This document shows positions 9,786 through 20,942 of a DNA stretch of 36,690 nucleotides, in pieces. The notes under the pieces are model-generated. The model made no database searches. It was not told the DNA's origin and saw only the letters and a list, made by a program, of their open reading frames with translations. The stretch lies in assembly GCA_015499985.1 (NCBI GenBank), contig JAAAUF010000373.1, positions 1 through 36,690 of the forward strand. The letters are read 5' to 3'. The DNA comes from Haplosporangium gracile. Its lineage: Eukaryota > Mortierellomycota > Mortierellomycetes > Mortierellales > Mortierellaceae. The position numbers and the translations under genes are program-made. How positions within the stretch are numbered: the stretch's first letter is position 1; the number at the start of each line of letters is the position of its first letter.

Positions 9786-11741
9786 TTACTCCTTCTTCTC
9801 CTCAGTGGCAGCAGCGTCGGCCTTCTTCTTCTTGTTGGCGCTCTTCTTCTTGGGCTTGATCTCGGAGGCCAAGAGAGCAAGGATCTCCTCATCGGCAATC
9901 TTCTTCTCGGTCTGGATGGTCTCGAGGTCGATGGGGGTGTTGGTGATGCGGAGGGGACCCGACGGCATGACGCAGACGGTGAACAAGAACTGAGCAACAA
10001 ACTCACCCTTCTCCTCCTCCATGACATCGTAGGCAGTGACGACGTTATGCTTGATGCACTCGAGGAGACCCATGCGGGCCTTGCGCTCGTCTTCCATCTG
10101 ACGGAGGTTGAAGGGGAACTGGCCAAACTTCTTGGTGATCTCGGAGAGGACAACGCGGGAAGTCTGCATCTTGAGCGAGTAGTTGGTGGTAGTCTTCTTG
10201 TAGATGGTGGTGCGCGAAGCGTTGTTCTTGATCTTGCCCTCGCCGGAGGAGATCATGATGTCGACACAGTAGACCTCGTTCTCGGCAAAGGTGCACTTCT
10301 CGAAATCGGAGCGCTGGCCCTCGGTGGGGTTGAGGATGATCTGCTTCTTGCCGTCAATGACGTTCTTCTCCTGCTGGTGCGAGAGCATGCCCTCGACGGG
10401 CTTGCATCCATAGGCGGCAGCAATGCGCTGGACGTTGTCGGTGACGGGGGTGTTGGCGTTGCCGGCACGGATCAGGCGGACGGCAGCTTCAGCAGCCTGG
10501 TGGGCGGCCATGAGAACATCAGCCTGCTTGCCCTTGATGGGGTTCTCCTTCGAGGCACCAACAACAACGGTGGTGGCGGCAATGGCACCGTATCCGTCGA
10601 TCTGGGCACCGAGCTCACTATGAGGTGTCAAGAGAAAAAAAAGGTTCCGTTAGAGGTCGTTGTCTGTGTTGATTAAGGTTTTGTTTTTTTGGTGTGATGT
10701 CCTGGAATTGTCCTGCGCTGGCCTTTTGCCGAAAAGACGCGTAAGTGAGCAAGAAAAAGAGGACAAAGCAACGTACACCTTGACCATATCGCCGTTCTTC
10801 AAAACAAGACCCTCAGCATCAGCAGCGAGGGGGGAGAAGTGGCAGATAGTGTTGTTAACAGAGATGGCGGTGGGGAAACCGACACCTAGAAGAAAACCCG
10901 GAAGTCATTGTAAAAGACACAGTTAGTTCATTCTTTCTGTCCAGATTTCATTAAGCCGCAGTAAGCAAGCAGAGGTCGACAGAAAAGTGACGGGTCAATT
11001 GCAATAAAAAACGTGAAAGGACATACCCTTGTTGATCTTGCCCTTGGTGTAGACGGTCTTGACACCCTCCTCGATGGCCTTGTCACCGTTCACGCAGAGC
11101 TCCAAGATGGAGGCACCGTCAACGCAAGCAGCAGCGACCTGGGCGATAACACCTATTCCATGCCCCAAAGAAGAAAAATGACAAAAGGTGAGCCAAGCTG
11201 AACCTGCATGTTTGTTTCCTGAACAAGCGTTATCCTCCTTTGCGAAACACCGGAAAAGCGCGATGTATGATCCAGAATTATGTTCTTTGCAATCATCTGC
11301 TAAGAGGGCGCCACGTACGGTTGGTGATATCGGCGGCAGCCTTGTACTTGGTGAGGACATCGGTGTTACTATTCGGTTGAAATAGGCGTATCTTGTTGTT
11401 AGTTCCTTTGCTTTGTTTTTGAATTCAATTGGGTTTGACTATATTTCCAAAGGTAAGGTGAAAGAATGGAAGAGGGCGTGGAGTGTGGGGTGTGGAGAAG
11501 CGAAGGAAAAGAAGAAAGAGGAGCGTGTGAATGGGAAGGAATATCCGCTCCCATGAGAGTTTTAATGGGCGGACTGAGCCAGGTTCCTGGGAATATTTTT
11601 GTTGGTGGTTTGTCGAGTGTGAGAAGAGGGAGGAAGGAGGAGAACGTGAAAATGGGAATAAGGGAATCCTTACGCGACGGTGAAGTCCTCAGTCTCCTGG
11701 GCAGCGACGGTAAGCTTCTTCTTGTCGGTGGGCTTGCTCAT
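9786..11741 (-). CDS. proliferation-associated protein 2G4 / EBP1-like (MetAP fold), 394 aa
   Basis: Five exons, 11741-11674, 11368-11319, 11152-11027, 10885-10777 and 10617-9786, close in frame to 394 residues, the same length I recall for human PA2G4. Recognisable segments in order are [94 protein letters not shown] and [12 protein letters not shown], ending in a Lys-rich tail ([12 protein letters not shown]). The family adopts the pita-bread fold of type II methionine aminopeptidases without the full metal-ligand set. Here the expected Asp of the IDLG motif is Glu (VELG), so enzymatic activity is unlikely. Homologues bind structured RNA and pre-ribosomes and affect growth and translation; the basic tail fits nucleolar/RNA binding. 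The first intron is long (305 bp). It is divergent from ARP3. Confidence 0.95.
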
Positions 11742-11860
11742 GTTGAATCGATGGATGTGATAAGGGATGGGGTGAAGGAGAAAAAAAAGAAGAGAAAAAA
11801 ACACAAATACGACTTTGTCTGTTTACGAGAAGGAGGAAGGGAACAAAGCACGATCACAGT

Positions 11861-11882
11861 CACACTGGGTTAACCCAGTGTG
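11861..11882. promoter_or_regulatory. perfect 22-bp palindrome in the PA2G4-ARP3 promoter
   Basis: The left arm CACACTGGGTT is followed immediately by its exact reverse complement, with no spacer. Outside it, ACAGT (11856-11860) and ACTGT (11886-11890) extend the symmetry imperfectly. It lies 120 bp from the PA2G4 ATG and 273 bp from the ARP3 ATG. A symmetric site suits a dimeric regulator or a cruciform; no factor is recognised. Confidence 0.75.
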
Positions 11883-11903
11883 CACACTGTAAAAAAGTCA
11901 ATT

Positions 11904-11911
11904 TGACGTCA
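11904..11911. promoter_or_regulatory. CRE/ATF-type site TGACGTCA
   Basis: The perfect 8-bp palindrome TGACGTCA is the classic binding site of CREB/ATF-type bZIP factors. It sits 22 bp to the right of the 22-bp palindrome inside the shared divergent promoter. Function is inferred from consensus and position. Confidence 0.6.
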
Positions 11912-12154
11912 CACGAGTTGTGCTTGGAAATAAAAGAAATTAATAAACTCACCCAAAGAGGATCATTTCTGTCCTTTGAGCTCCAACGAGCGGTGGGAGA
12001 AAATCGCAAAGCAAAGCTATTCAAGTAGTCGACTGGGCCATGACTTCATATTAATCATCTCTTTCTTTCTCTTTTTATTCTCCCATCCTTCTTTCATTTG
12101 TTCACATCCCTTCTCTCCTTTCTCCCTTCTCTCTCCTTCCCTCCCTTCCTCACA

Positions 12155-14533
12155 ATGTCGCGTCTTGCTCCTGTCGTTATCGACAACGGTACAGGGTAAT
12201 AATTCCCTTCTCTCACACACACCCATCGTGTCGTCTTCGGTCCATCGTTCCTGGCGGAACAGTCACCTCGCCAACTCCACACTTTTTTATTCAGGGAACA
12301 TCTCCAGCTCGCCCATCAGAACATACAATAGGCGACACGTATGAATGCATGCCGACCTTTGAACAAACCCCTTTCGACGACATTCACCCTCGCTTTTTCA
12401 TTCATCGAGTCGACACTGTTGGAGGAACGCGTATATACAGCCGTTCACATCCCTTTTTTATCGTCGTGTCGTTTTAAACCCCTCCCTTTCGTGACGTTTT
12501 TCTCACCTACGCTGTCTCTCTATCTCGCACTTCCATTTTCTTCTGAATAGCTTCACAAAGATGGGTTTCGCTGGAAACAACGACCCATCTTTTATCCAGC
12601 CCACAGTTATCGCCACCAGAGACGGAGGTTCAGCTGGTTCGGGAGCACCCTCAGTCCCCTCTAAGCCCTCGTTTCTGAACTCGTCCGCCAGCTCTAACCT
12701 TGCCTCCAAGCGCGGAACTGAAGATCTGGACTTTTATATCGGAGACGAGGCCGTCGCCAACTCAAAGACCTATGCCCTCAACTACCCTATTCGCCACGGC
12801 CAGATCGACAACTGGGACCACATGGAGCGCTACTGGGAACAGAGTATCTTCAAGTACCTCCGCTGCGAGCCTGAGGATCACTCTTTCCTTTTGGTGAGTA
12901 CCTGGAGAACAGTTCATGGAGGATAATGACGATTTTTGCCGCCATTTCAGGAACAACCAGATTATTTTGAAAAAAAAAAAAACTGACAAGGACGTCAATT
13001 GAAAACAGAATACTTATGCTTTGCTGTTGCTTATCTTTATGTGAAATAGACTGAGCCCCCACTGAACCCTCCCGAGAATCGTGAAAACACTGCCGAGATT
13101 ATGTTCGAGTCTTTCAACGTCCAAGGATTGTACATTGCTGTCCAGGCCGTTCTCGCCTTGGCTGCCTCCTGGACCTCGAGCAAAGTCAGCGAGCAGACCT
13201 TGACCGGCACCGTTATCGACTCTGGTGATGGTGTCACTCACGTCATCCCCGTCGTATGTACTTCTCCTTTACCGCGGCCTTTTCTCCTCATCCTCGTTTT
13301 TTCGGTACAAAGGACATGTAAACTTTTGGGAATATGAAACTAACCTTTTCCATCCATTGCTCTTTGTACACATAGGCTGAGGGATACGTCATTGGATCTT
13401 CGATCAAGAGTGTTCCTATTGCTGGACGCGATTTGACTTCGTTTGTTCAGAACTTGCTCCGTGAGCGTGGCGAGAACATGATTCCCGCTGAGGACTCGTT
13501 GACTGTGGCTCAGAGGATCAAAGAGCAGTACTCGTATGTGTGCCCTGACATTGTCAAGGAGTTCAAGAAGTACGATCAGGAGGGCGACAAGTACTTTAAG
13601 AAGTACGAGGGTGTCCACTCTGTCACCGGCAAGGTAACTTTCTCTGTTTGTGATGCTCAATTGGAGAGTTGGAAGGGTCTGGATACATGCGGTCTTTCGA
13701 CGCCATGCTGACCGTGTTTTTATTATAATAATTCAATTGCTGCTAGCCATACTCTGTTGATGTCGGTTTCGAGCGTTTCTTGGCACCAGAGATCTTCTTC
13801 AACCCAGAAATTGCCAGCTCTGACTACCTGACTCCTCTCCCCGAAGTCGTCGACACTGTCGTCCAGACCTCTCCCATCGATGTCCGTCGTGGTCTCTACA
13901 AGGTATACTTTAGTTTGTGGCACTCATTAATCGATTGGTCAATTGCATGCAGAAGCTACTTTTGAACGATAACTAATTCTTCAATGCTCTTTGCATCCGT
14001 AATACAACATAGAACATTGTGCTGTCTGGAGGATCGACGATGTTTGAGAACTTTGGAAAGCGTTTGCAGCGTGATATTAAGCGTATTGCAGACACGCGTA
14101 TCAAGCGCAGCGAGGTTCTTTCGGGAGGCAAGATGCAGGCTACCCCCATGGAGGTCAACGTTATCACTCACAAGAAGCAGCGTTACGCTGTCTGGTTCGG
14201 AGGCAGTTTGCTCGCCTCTACAGTACGTTTTTGTTTGTTCTTTGCGTTGGTGGTCAGAATGGACATTGAGAAGCGACTGAACAATTGGAAAATGGAAACT
14301 TATCATTATCAATATTATTTGATAACCTTGTCATTAGGGGGAGTTCCACTCGTACTGCCACACCAAGGCCGAATACGATGAGGTCGGACCATCTATTGCC
14401 AGACATAACGTAAGTTCTAGGGCTCCTTTATTCAATTGCTATGTATGCTGTGTAGATCTCTGTGCTGTTTTATTGACCACTTATTTCCTATATGTATGTC
14501 CTATAATAGCGCGTTTTTGGTACTGTTGGTTAA
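12155..14533 (+). CDS. ARP3: actin-related protein 3 (Arp2/3 complex subunit), 435 aa
   Basis: Eight exons join in frame: 12155-12195, 12551-12893, 13050-13253, 13376-13633, 13747-13902, 14013-14222, 14338-14409 and 14510-14533. The actin nucleotide-binding signatures are clear: phosphate-1 loop [14 protein letters not shown] (residues ~10-23), phosphate-2 loop [12 protein letters not shown] (~185-196) and adenosine loop [19 protein letters not shown] (~335-353). Arp3-specific stretches include [55 protein letters not shown] and the CHTK/ARHN C-terminus. With Arp2 and ARPC1-5 it nucleates branched actin filaments at endocytic patches. Relative to human Arp3 (418 aa) it has a Ser/Gly-rich insertion around residues 30-55. 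Intron 1 is long (355 bp) and follows only 41 coding bases; the last exon codes for seven residues. Its leader is strongly pyrimidine-rich. Confidence 0.97.
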
Positions 14534-15906
14534 GCAAGAAATGTGAAAGAAAAAATAGTCCAAAAGGAGAGATACCGTGCTGCCAAGAGACAAGCAATTG
14601 CTGCTCAGGCACAGACAGATAAAGGATTGGTGGCAATGCAACCATGCTACGTATTAGGTCTTTATTCTATCGCATTTGTTATGTAACACAACCCTTCCCT
14701 TCTGACGATTTTCGGTGGCTGGTTGAATGAGACCTCTTGTGAGACGAGTTGAGCTCAGATCTCCCTTTCCCCCCAGCGCGCCTTTCACATGTTGCAGGCG
14801 TTCCCAACAAATTCAAAAAAAAGGGACTTTGAACCAAAAAAAATTTGAATCTCCCTCCACTACTCGAACGCTGTAGCCATGTATGATCGAGAGTCAGCTC
14901 ATCTTTTTTTGTTTTGATCGAAGATAAAGAAAAGGAAGAGAGGGCTAGTTGGAGCAGCCCCTCAGGCGACGAGGCGGGGAGCCAGAACAGAGCCTGCAAG
15001 GTTACTCAAGCCATGACAGTGGCAACAAAATTCAAAGGTAAAGAGAAGAATGATAGGGCCATCTTGTGGGGTAGATGAGGAACAGTTGTATCTGTGGATT
15101 TGTTTTTGCATGCAGCAAAAATAAGAGAAAAAAGGGGATGGGTGATGATGGTGGTGGATGATATGTGGGTGAATACGAATGGGGCTGTCGAAGGAAAAAA
15201 TACTTCTTCGATAGCACAAGAAAAACATGCGAGAAGCAACAAGAGAAAAGTAGGATGAGGGCGTTTTATGTTTGTTCTGGGGCAAAGTGAGCGGCGATTA
15301 GAATATTGAGCGGTGGGATGGACTGTGGCCACGCAGCAAAGTGAACAACAGATGAACAGTCAGCAGAGTGAGCCCTTGCCCACAGTGCCCCCAAAAAACA
15401 AGTTTTTTTCCCTCCTCTGTGCTGAGGATACCATTTTTCTTTTCTTTCTTTCACTTCTCTCCACACATCCTCCCCTTCCCTTGTTCACTCTTTTCCCTCC
15501 ATTCACATCCACCATCCCTCTCTCTCATTCAATCATCCCTCAATACCACTCACTCTTATACCCACCTCCTCGAACTATATCCTCTTCCCTTCCCTTCCCT
15601 TTCCTTTCAGCCAGTCGTCTCTAACCACCCTTACACACTCTTTTTTACGCCCCACAGATTTTTCACCCTTTTTTTCTTACGACTCTCTGGGGTTCACTCC
15701 TTGCAACTACACACATTTATTCCTCTTCCTTCATATAATACTCACTCACTCACTCACTCATTCAACCACACTCATTCCTTCTTCACACTTCCTCTTTGAT
15801 TCTCTCTTTCCTCCACCCATTCGCTTACTCTCTTTACATCAGCAACAGGAGCAGCAATAACACTTCCGACTAGGACAGTCGCCCGAGAGAGCACACACAT
15901 ACACAC
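14534..15906. other. 3' flank of ARP3 and long CT-rich leader/promoter of the Mga2-like gene
   Basis: No further gene is supported. 14534-15300 is featureless apart from short A-runs. 15425-15840 is an almost pure pyrimidine stretch on the plus strand (repeated CTTTCC, TCTCTC, CCTTCC). This is the pattern of fungal core promoters and leaders and points to a long 5' UTR for the gene starting at 15907. Confidence 0.5.
15740..15760. repeat. tetranucleotide microsatellite (ACTC)n
   Basis: Five perfect ACTC/CTCA units lie in the pyrimidine-rich leader upstream of the Mga2-like gene. It is a short tandem repeat prone to length polymorphism. Confidence 0.85.
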
Positions 15907-18900
15907 ATGATGTCACAGAATGGGTACGGCACAACAACTATTTCAACAGCAACATCAGTAAACAGCGAACTCTCAGCAGCCCTTTCTCCTTTGCGTTGTG
16001 TTATGTACCTAAAACAAACAAACACTTGGACCCCCACTTCCCTCGGCTAACGGAACACACACCCCTCCCATTTTTCAATTGATATCAATGCAACAATAGT
16101 CTGCGGGTGAATATTACGGGCGTGCCCTCACAAGGAGCAAAGTCCCGAGTGGAGACTCAGATTAAGCTCGGCATCCAGCTGGTCAACCAGAACAACGAAC
16201 GCATTGGCGCATGGACACATATCAAGCTGCCCGAGTATATGGTCGCCAAGGAGAAGAACAAATCTGTCAATGCCAAGAATGTTGGTAAGTATCTCTCTTG
16301 CTTATTTTTATATGTATATGTGTGCCTCGGATTTGTTCTGTGCATTTCAAATGGACATATACCGAGACCATAGTTGTCTCCCAACCTGAAGGGCGGAGTC
16401 GAAAGAAAGAAAAAAAATCAGAAAAATAAGATGTGGCACACACCGCCCACTACGTTCAGTATGCCCGAAGACAGTTGGCTTATCTGAATTGTCCCAACAA
16501 ACAAAACGAAAAAAAAAANNNNNNNNNNCATCCACTTGACTAATAATTAGCACCAACAGACACATCACAGACACACACTCACAACAAACAACAAACAACA
16601 AACAACAACAGCCTTTCCCTTTCCCTCTCCCTCTTCCCCGCAACGATACACAAACACAAAAGAGATTGACCTAACAACATCGTTTTTGTGTTTGTGCTTC
16701 TTTCCATCTCCGTCTATCTAAATTAAATAGGCCCTGAGGTATACGACGCATTAAACAACGGCACATGCCTCAGCCTCGAGGCTGCCGTCGTCTGCCAAAG
16801 CGACAAGACAAAGGTCATCCAGACCTGCACAGGATGCGTCCTCCGCGAACGCAAACGAGCCCAGCGCAAAAAGAACATTGGCAAGAAGAAGGTCGGCGCC
16901 GCTGTTACCCCTGTCATCGAAGACGACGAACCCGAGGTCATGGCCCTCGAACAACGCAAGATCCTCCTCTTCAACTGCACCGAGATTGCAGAGTTCACAT
17001 CCGGTGAACTCACGCTCCCTACCCGCATCACCTGCTATTGCCGGCATCACGGCGAGAAGCAAGGTTTCTGCATTCAGTTTGTCCTCCGCGACTACGCCAA
17101 TAATGTCGTCGCCGTCGGCATCTCGCCTCCCATTATGATCACCGACGACCACAAGGCATCCAAAGTCAAGAAGCCCGAGGCTGGTGCTGTCCCAACTAAG
17201 AAGTCCTCCACCAAAAAGTCAACCGATGGTACCAACCAGGTCGTCACCCTCACACCTCCAAGTTCACCATTATCTCCTGGTGATGAGGTTGAGAGCGAGG
17301 TTGACATGGGTACTCCTGAGGACGATGATGACGAAGAGGAAGAGTCTGAGGAGTCCGAGATGGACTCTGCTTCGTCCAATGCCTCACCCTCTCCTCTCCA
17401 AGTCTCTATGGACATTGGCCACTATGACCCTAACAACCTCTCAATTGTCGACATGATCTCACAGTTCTCCCAAGTCGATGATGCCCGCCAGGTTCCCTCA
17501 CCCTCATCACCTGTCTCGCCCTCTGAGCGCATTTCAATGGCCTGTCAAACAACACCCTCACCCGAGTACCCTCCTGGATCTTTTGAGGGACAGCAGCAGC
17601 AGTTCCACTCTATGAACAGCTACATTTACGCCACCAACAATGACAGAATGGTTCCCGAGCAACTTGTTGATATCCCCATCTCCCTCGCAGCACCTACCAT
17701 GTCGCCTATGGAACAATCTAGACAGCATGTCCAGCTCCAGCAAGAACAAGAGCGCCAGCAACAACAGTACCAGCAACAACAGCTCCAACAACAGCACTTG
17801 CAGTTCCAACAGCTTCAACAGCAGGCTCTATTCCCCGAGGCATTTAACGGCTCAGCAACGGTCACTCCTACACCCGTCGCTCGCCGCACCAGTACCTCGG
17901 GAGGTGTAGGCCCCATCAAGCGCAAGCGTCCAACAGGTGCTGCCAACCCTTTGGCTTCATCCGCTGCTCAGCCCGCCACCACTGCAACCATTGCCTCTCC
18001 TATCAACCCTCTCGCTGCCAACCCCACCTTGGTCTCTCCATCACCTCTTCCCTCAATTCTCGGACTTACATCCAGTCTTGCGATGGTGCCTCCTGGCTTT
18101 ATTGTCCCAAGGATGTCGCGCCTGATCCCTAACCAAGGACCTTGCTTCGGAGGCATCGAGATTACAGTGCTGGGCGCCAACTTTTATGCAGGACTCACCG
18201 CCATGTTTGATTCGACCCCAGCTCTCCCCACCCAGTTCTGGTCGCCCAACACTTTGATCTGCATTCTGCCACCAAGAATTCAGCCAGGAACAACGGTTGT
18301 CACATTCAAGGAGCACCCTTCAATCACCTTGCCCCAGGCCGGAGACATGAACGAGATGATGCTGTTCACCTATGTCGACGAGAGCGATAAGGCCTTGATG
18401 GAGCTTGCCCTCCAGGTTGTCGGACTGAAGATGACTGGTCGTTTGGAGGATGCCAGGAACATTGCGCTGCGTATCGTCGGAAGCCAGGTCGCCAACGGTC
18501 AACAACAGCAGGGACAACAGCAACAGGGACAACAGCAGCAGCAAGGTCAACAACACCAAAACACGCTCGATTACAGCACTCTTGTTAGGGATTTAATTTT
18601 GTCGTTTGGCGATATGGAGACCGATGCTGAGTTCCAAGCTGGACTTGAGGACAGGATCTTGACTCTTCTCACCGTCCTTTCGGAGCTCCCCGCCAACGGA
18701 CACAACGTTATCAACCTTGCCAGACGCGACACTGGACATCGCCTCCTTCACCTGGCAGCCATGAAGGGATTCGAACGCTTGGTCGATGCCCTCGCTGATA
18801 TGCCCGATATTGAGGTCGATGCATTGGACATGAACGGTTACAGTGCACTCCACTATGCTTGCTGGAGAGGTCAGTCAGGAAGCGCCAAGGTCTTGATCGA

Positions 18901-20428
18901 CAAGGGCGCTGATGTGATGTTGAGAAGTGTTCATGGTATTGGATGTGTCGACTTGGCTGGAATGCACGACGAAACTGCCAAGACCGATTTGATTCAGACT
19001 TTGAGGGCTAGCAACAGCTGGGTCGATGCAGGAGCACAGGAGGAGGCTGGCTACGAATCTGCTCAGGAGGCCGAGGGCGAGTCGGACGTTGATGAGGAAC
19101 TTCAGGCCTTGGGTGACGTTGAGGATGGTGAGGACAGTGGTGTCTGGCTGGAGCACTTTGCCACCGAAAGTGATGCTCTGGAGGAGGGAGACGAGAGCGA
19201 GGATTCCTTTGACGAGAACAGCCTTGTTGGTTCTGAGATTGAGGACATTGCCTGGCTGGATCGCGGCGAGTGGATCGGCGAGGAGTTGTCGGACGAGTCC
19301 AGCCTCTGGGATGGAGAGGAGCAGGAAGAGGATGTTCAGGAGACCGTTGTGCTCAACAAGTCGGAGAACGCCGAGATTGTCCAGGCTCCTTCTTCCCCCA
19401 GCCTCATCCCCATGACGACTGCTATTCCTCAGGATCCCAAGGATGCCCAGGCCAACGAGATGGCGACCAACTGGCTTCAGAAGACCTTGACCCAGATCCA
19501 GTCTTCCTCGCCCGCATTTGATTTCGAGTTCTTGAAGTCCCTGAACCACATCTTGCCCGAGAAGGGAGCCTTCCTAATGAACATACCCAGCATGCCCACA
19601 TCGATCCAGGCGTTCAACGCCAACATTGGAACCTACATGCCCTACAACTTTAGCGGCAAGACCGAGGTTTCTGCTACTGATGCCAACGCCGAGCAGATGT
19701 CCGAGAAGCAGCCGTTCCGTCACCAGCGTAACGGATCCATTGGCCACGAGATGTTGGATGAGCAAGCGATCTCGCACGAGCTCTGGAACCTCCACTCTGG
19801 TCCCGACAACCGCACCATGAACAACTCCAACATTCCTCTTGCCGTCCCCGTTCCCGAGGAGGCCCCTAGCCGCTACTTGAATGTCTACCACGAGCCCTTC
19901 TCGTCGACGTCAGTCTTGCAGCAGCCCGTCAACAGCTATGCCATGCCTGCCCAGGATTCGACCTACAACCCTCTGACCTTGTCGACCGCCCCTGGTCCTC
20001 ATGGAGCAGCCGCTACCGGCGGTGTTACTGTCACATCTCCATTGAGCAAGGTCAGGCGGTTCTACCCACCCATGGGGTCTGAGCCTCAGCAACAGCCAAC
20101 TCCCGCATCGGATGTGGGCGAGTCGTCCGTCGTCCGTGGCGGCCGTAGGATCATCACCGAGATTGTGAACAATGGCGCTGTTGTTGGAGGAGCCGCGGTT
20201 GCCGAGCGTGCGGTTGGAGCTGTGGGCGAGAACAGACACATTCAGGAACTGAGGGCGAGATACCACCAAAAGATGAAGAGGCTGAAGAAGGACAAGATGC
20301 TTTTCTTGTTCTGGGTGCCCGTGCTGCTGGTGATGCTCGCGTTGACGATTATTCGCATCGCGTCGACATTTGATGTTGCCCGCCAGTGGACCGGTGGACT
20401 CATGAACCTTGCTGGCATTCAGGTTTAA
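15907..20428 (+). CDS. Spt23/Mga2-type ER-tethered transcription factor, 1299 aa
   Basis: Exons 15907-15923 (six-residue microexon), 16100-16284 and 16731-20428 join in frame. The conserved N-terminus includes GAKSRVETQIKLGIQLV, KLPEYMVAKEKN, a Cys/Lys segment TCTGCVLRERKRAQRKK and LLFNCTEIAEFTSGE. Poly-Gln tracts lie near residues 255-300 and 515-530 of the long exon's product. An IPT/TIG domain follows (~520-605: MSRLIPNQGPCFGG, ITVLGANFY), then two ankyrin repeats (~734-815: HRLLHLAAMKGFERLV, GYSALHYACWRGQSGSAKV). After these come a very acidic stretch (~840-945), a basic amphipathic segment and one C-terminal transmembrane helix (~1256-1280, LFLFWVPVLLVMLALTII). Yeast Spt23/Mga2 are ER-membrane precursors released by ubiquitin/proteasome processing to activate the delta-9 desaturase OLE1. 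The same role in lipid-saturation sensing is inferred. The microexon start is the least certain part. Confidence 0.92.
16519..16528. other. assembly gap (10 N) inside intron 2
   Basis: Ten N follow an A-run within the 446-bp intron 16285-16730 of the Mga2-like gene. The true intron length is therefore unknown. The coding frame on either side is intact, so no coding sequence appears to be lost. Confidence 0.98.
16581..16608. repeat. 7-bp tandem repeat (ACAACAA)4
   Basis: Four perfect copies of ACAACAA lie in intron 2 of the Mga2-like gene, about 50 bp after the assembly gap. Repetitive DNA here may have caused the gap. Confidence 0.85.
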
Positions 20429-20694
20429 GCTCTTCTTTGGTAGTGTCCTCGTTTTTGTCTTTTTTTTCTTGTATTCATAGCTTTTGTTTTTTCTTGTTCT
20501 TTATTCTTTGCATACTTTTGGTTGCCTTTCCCTAGCTTGGCACTATCTCTTATTCCCCTTCAACGTACACCCTTGATGTCTTTGCATTAGTTTCCTTTTT
20601 CTTGTTGTCTTTTTTCTTCATAATCTTTTTTTTTTCCCCTCTGTAACAAAAACCGAAAAGCAACATTGCTATCTTCGTTCATGAATTGAATGAA

Positions 20695-20732
20695 AATAAA
20701 TTCTTAAACAAACCAAAAAAAAAAAAAAAAAA
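20695..20732 (+). terminator. AATAAA plus genomic A18 tract ending the Mga2-like gene
   Basis: AATAAA at 20695-20700 is followed 14 bases later by 18 consecutive A (20715-20732). The distance from the stop (20428) gives a ~270-300 base T-rich 3' UTR. The signal fits polyadenylation; the genomic A-tract exactly where cleavage is expected is noted separately. Confidence 0.6.
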
Positions 20733-20942
20733 TTCATGGTGTTGATTGCAACAATCGGGCTTTGATGTTGATGCCGTACCACATGTTCCTTTCGATGAAC
20801 CGATCTGAACCTCAAAATCACCTGGACGAACGATCCTCCCAGTGGCGGTCGTAGTGGTGGGCGGGCCCAAACCCGAGCGAAATCTGTGCACATTAGATCG
20901 GCCAAATCCTGCAATGACTAAATCGCACGCTGCAACGGAGGT

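Noticed and set aside
9726..10676. 316-codon plus-strand Leu/Gly-rich frame
   Set aside because: Exact antisense of the last PA2G4 exon, whose conserved protein explains the sequence.
11466..11873. 135-codon plus-strand Gly/Glu-rich frame
   Set aside because: Lies across intron 1 and exon 1 of the PA2G4 gene in antisense; composition reflects a purine-rich intron.
14679..15332. Several ~105-codon minus-strand frames between ARP3 and the Mga2-like gene
   Set aside because: Overlapping frames of low-complexity Ser/His/Phe composition without splice continuity; consistent with chance openings.
18875..19549. 224-codon minus-strand frame
   Set aside because: Antisense of the ankyrin/acidic part of the Mga2-like gene; the plus frame has clear domains.
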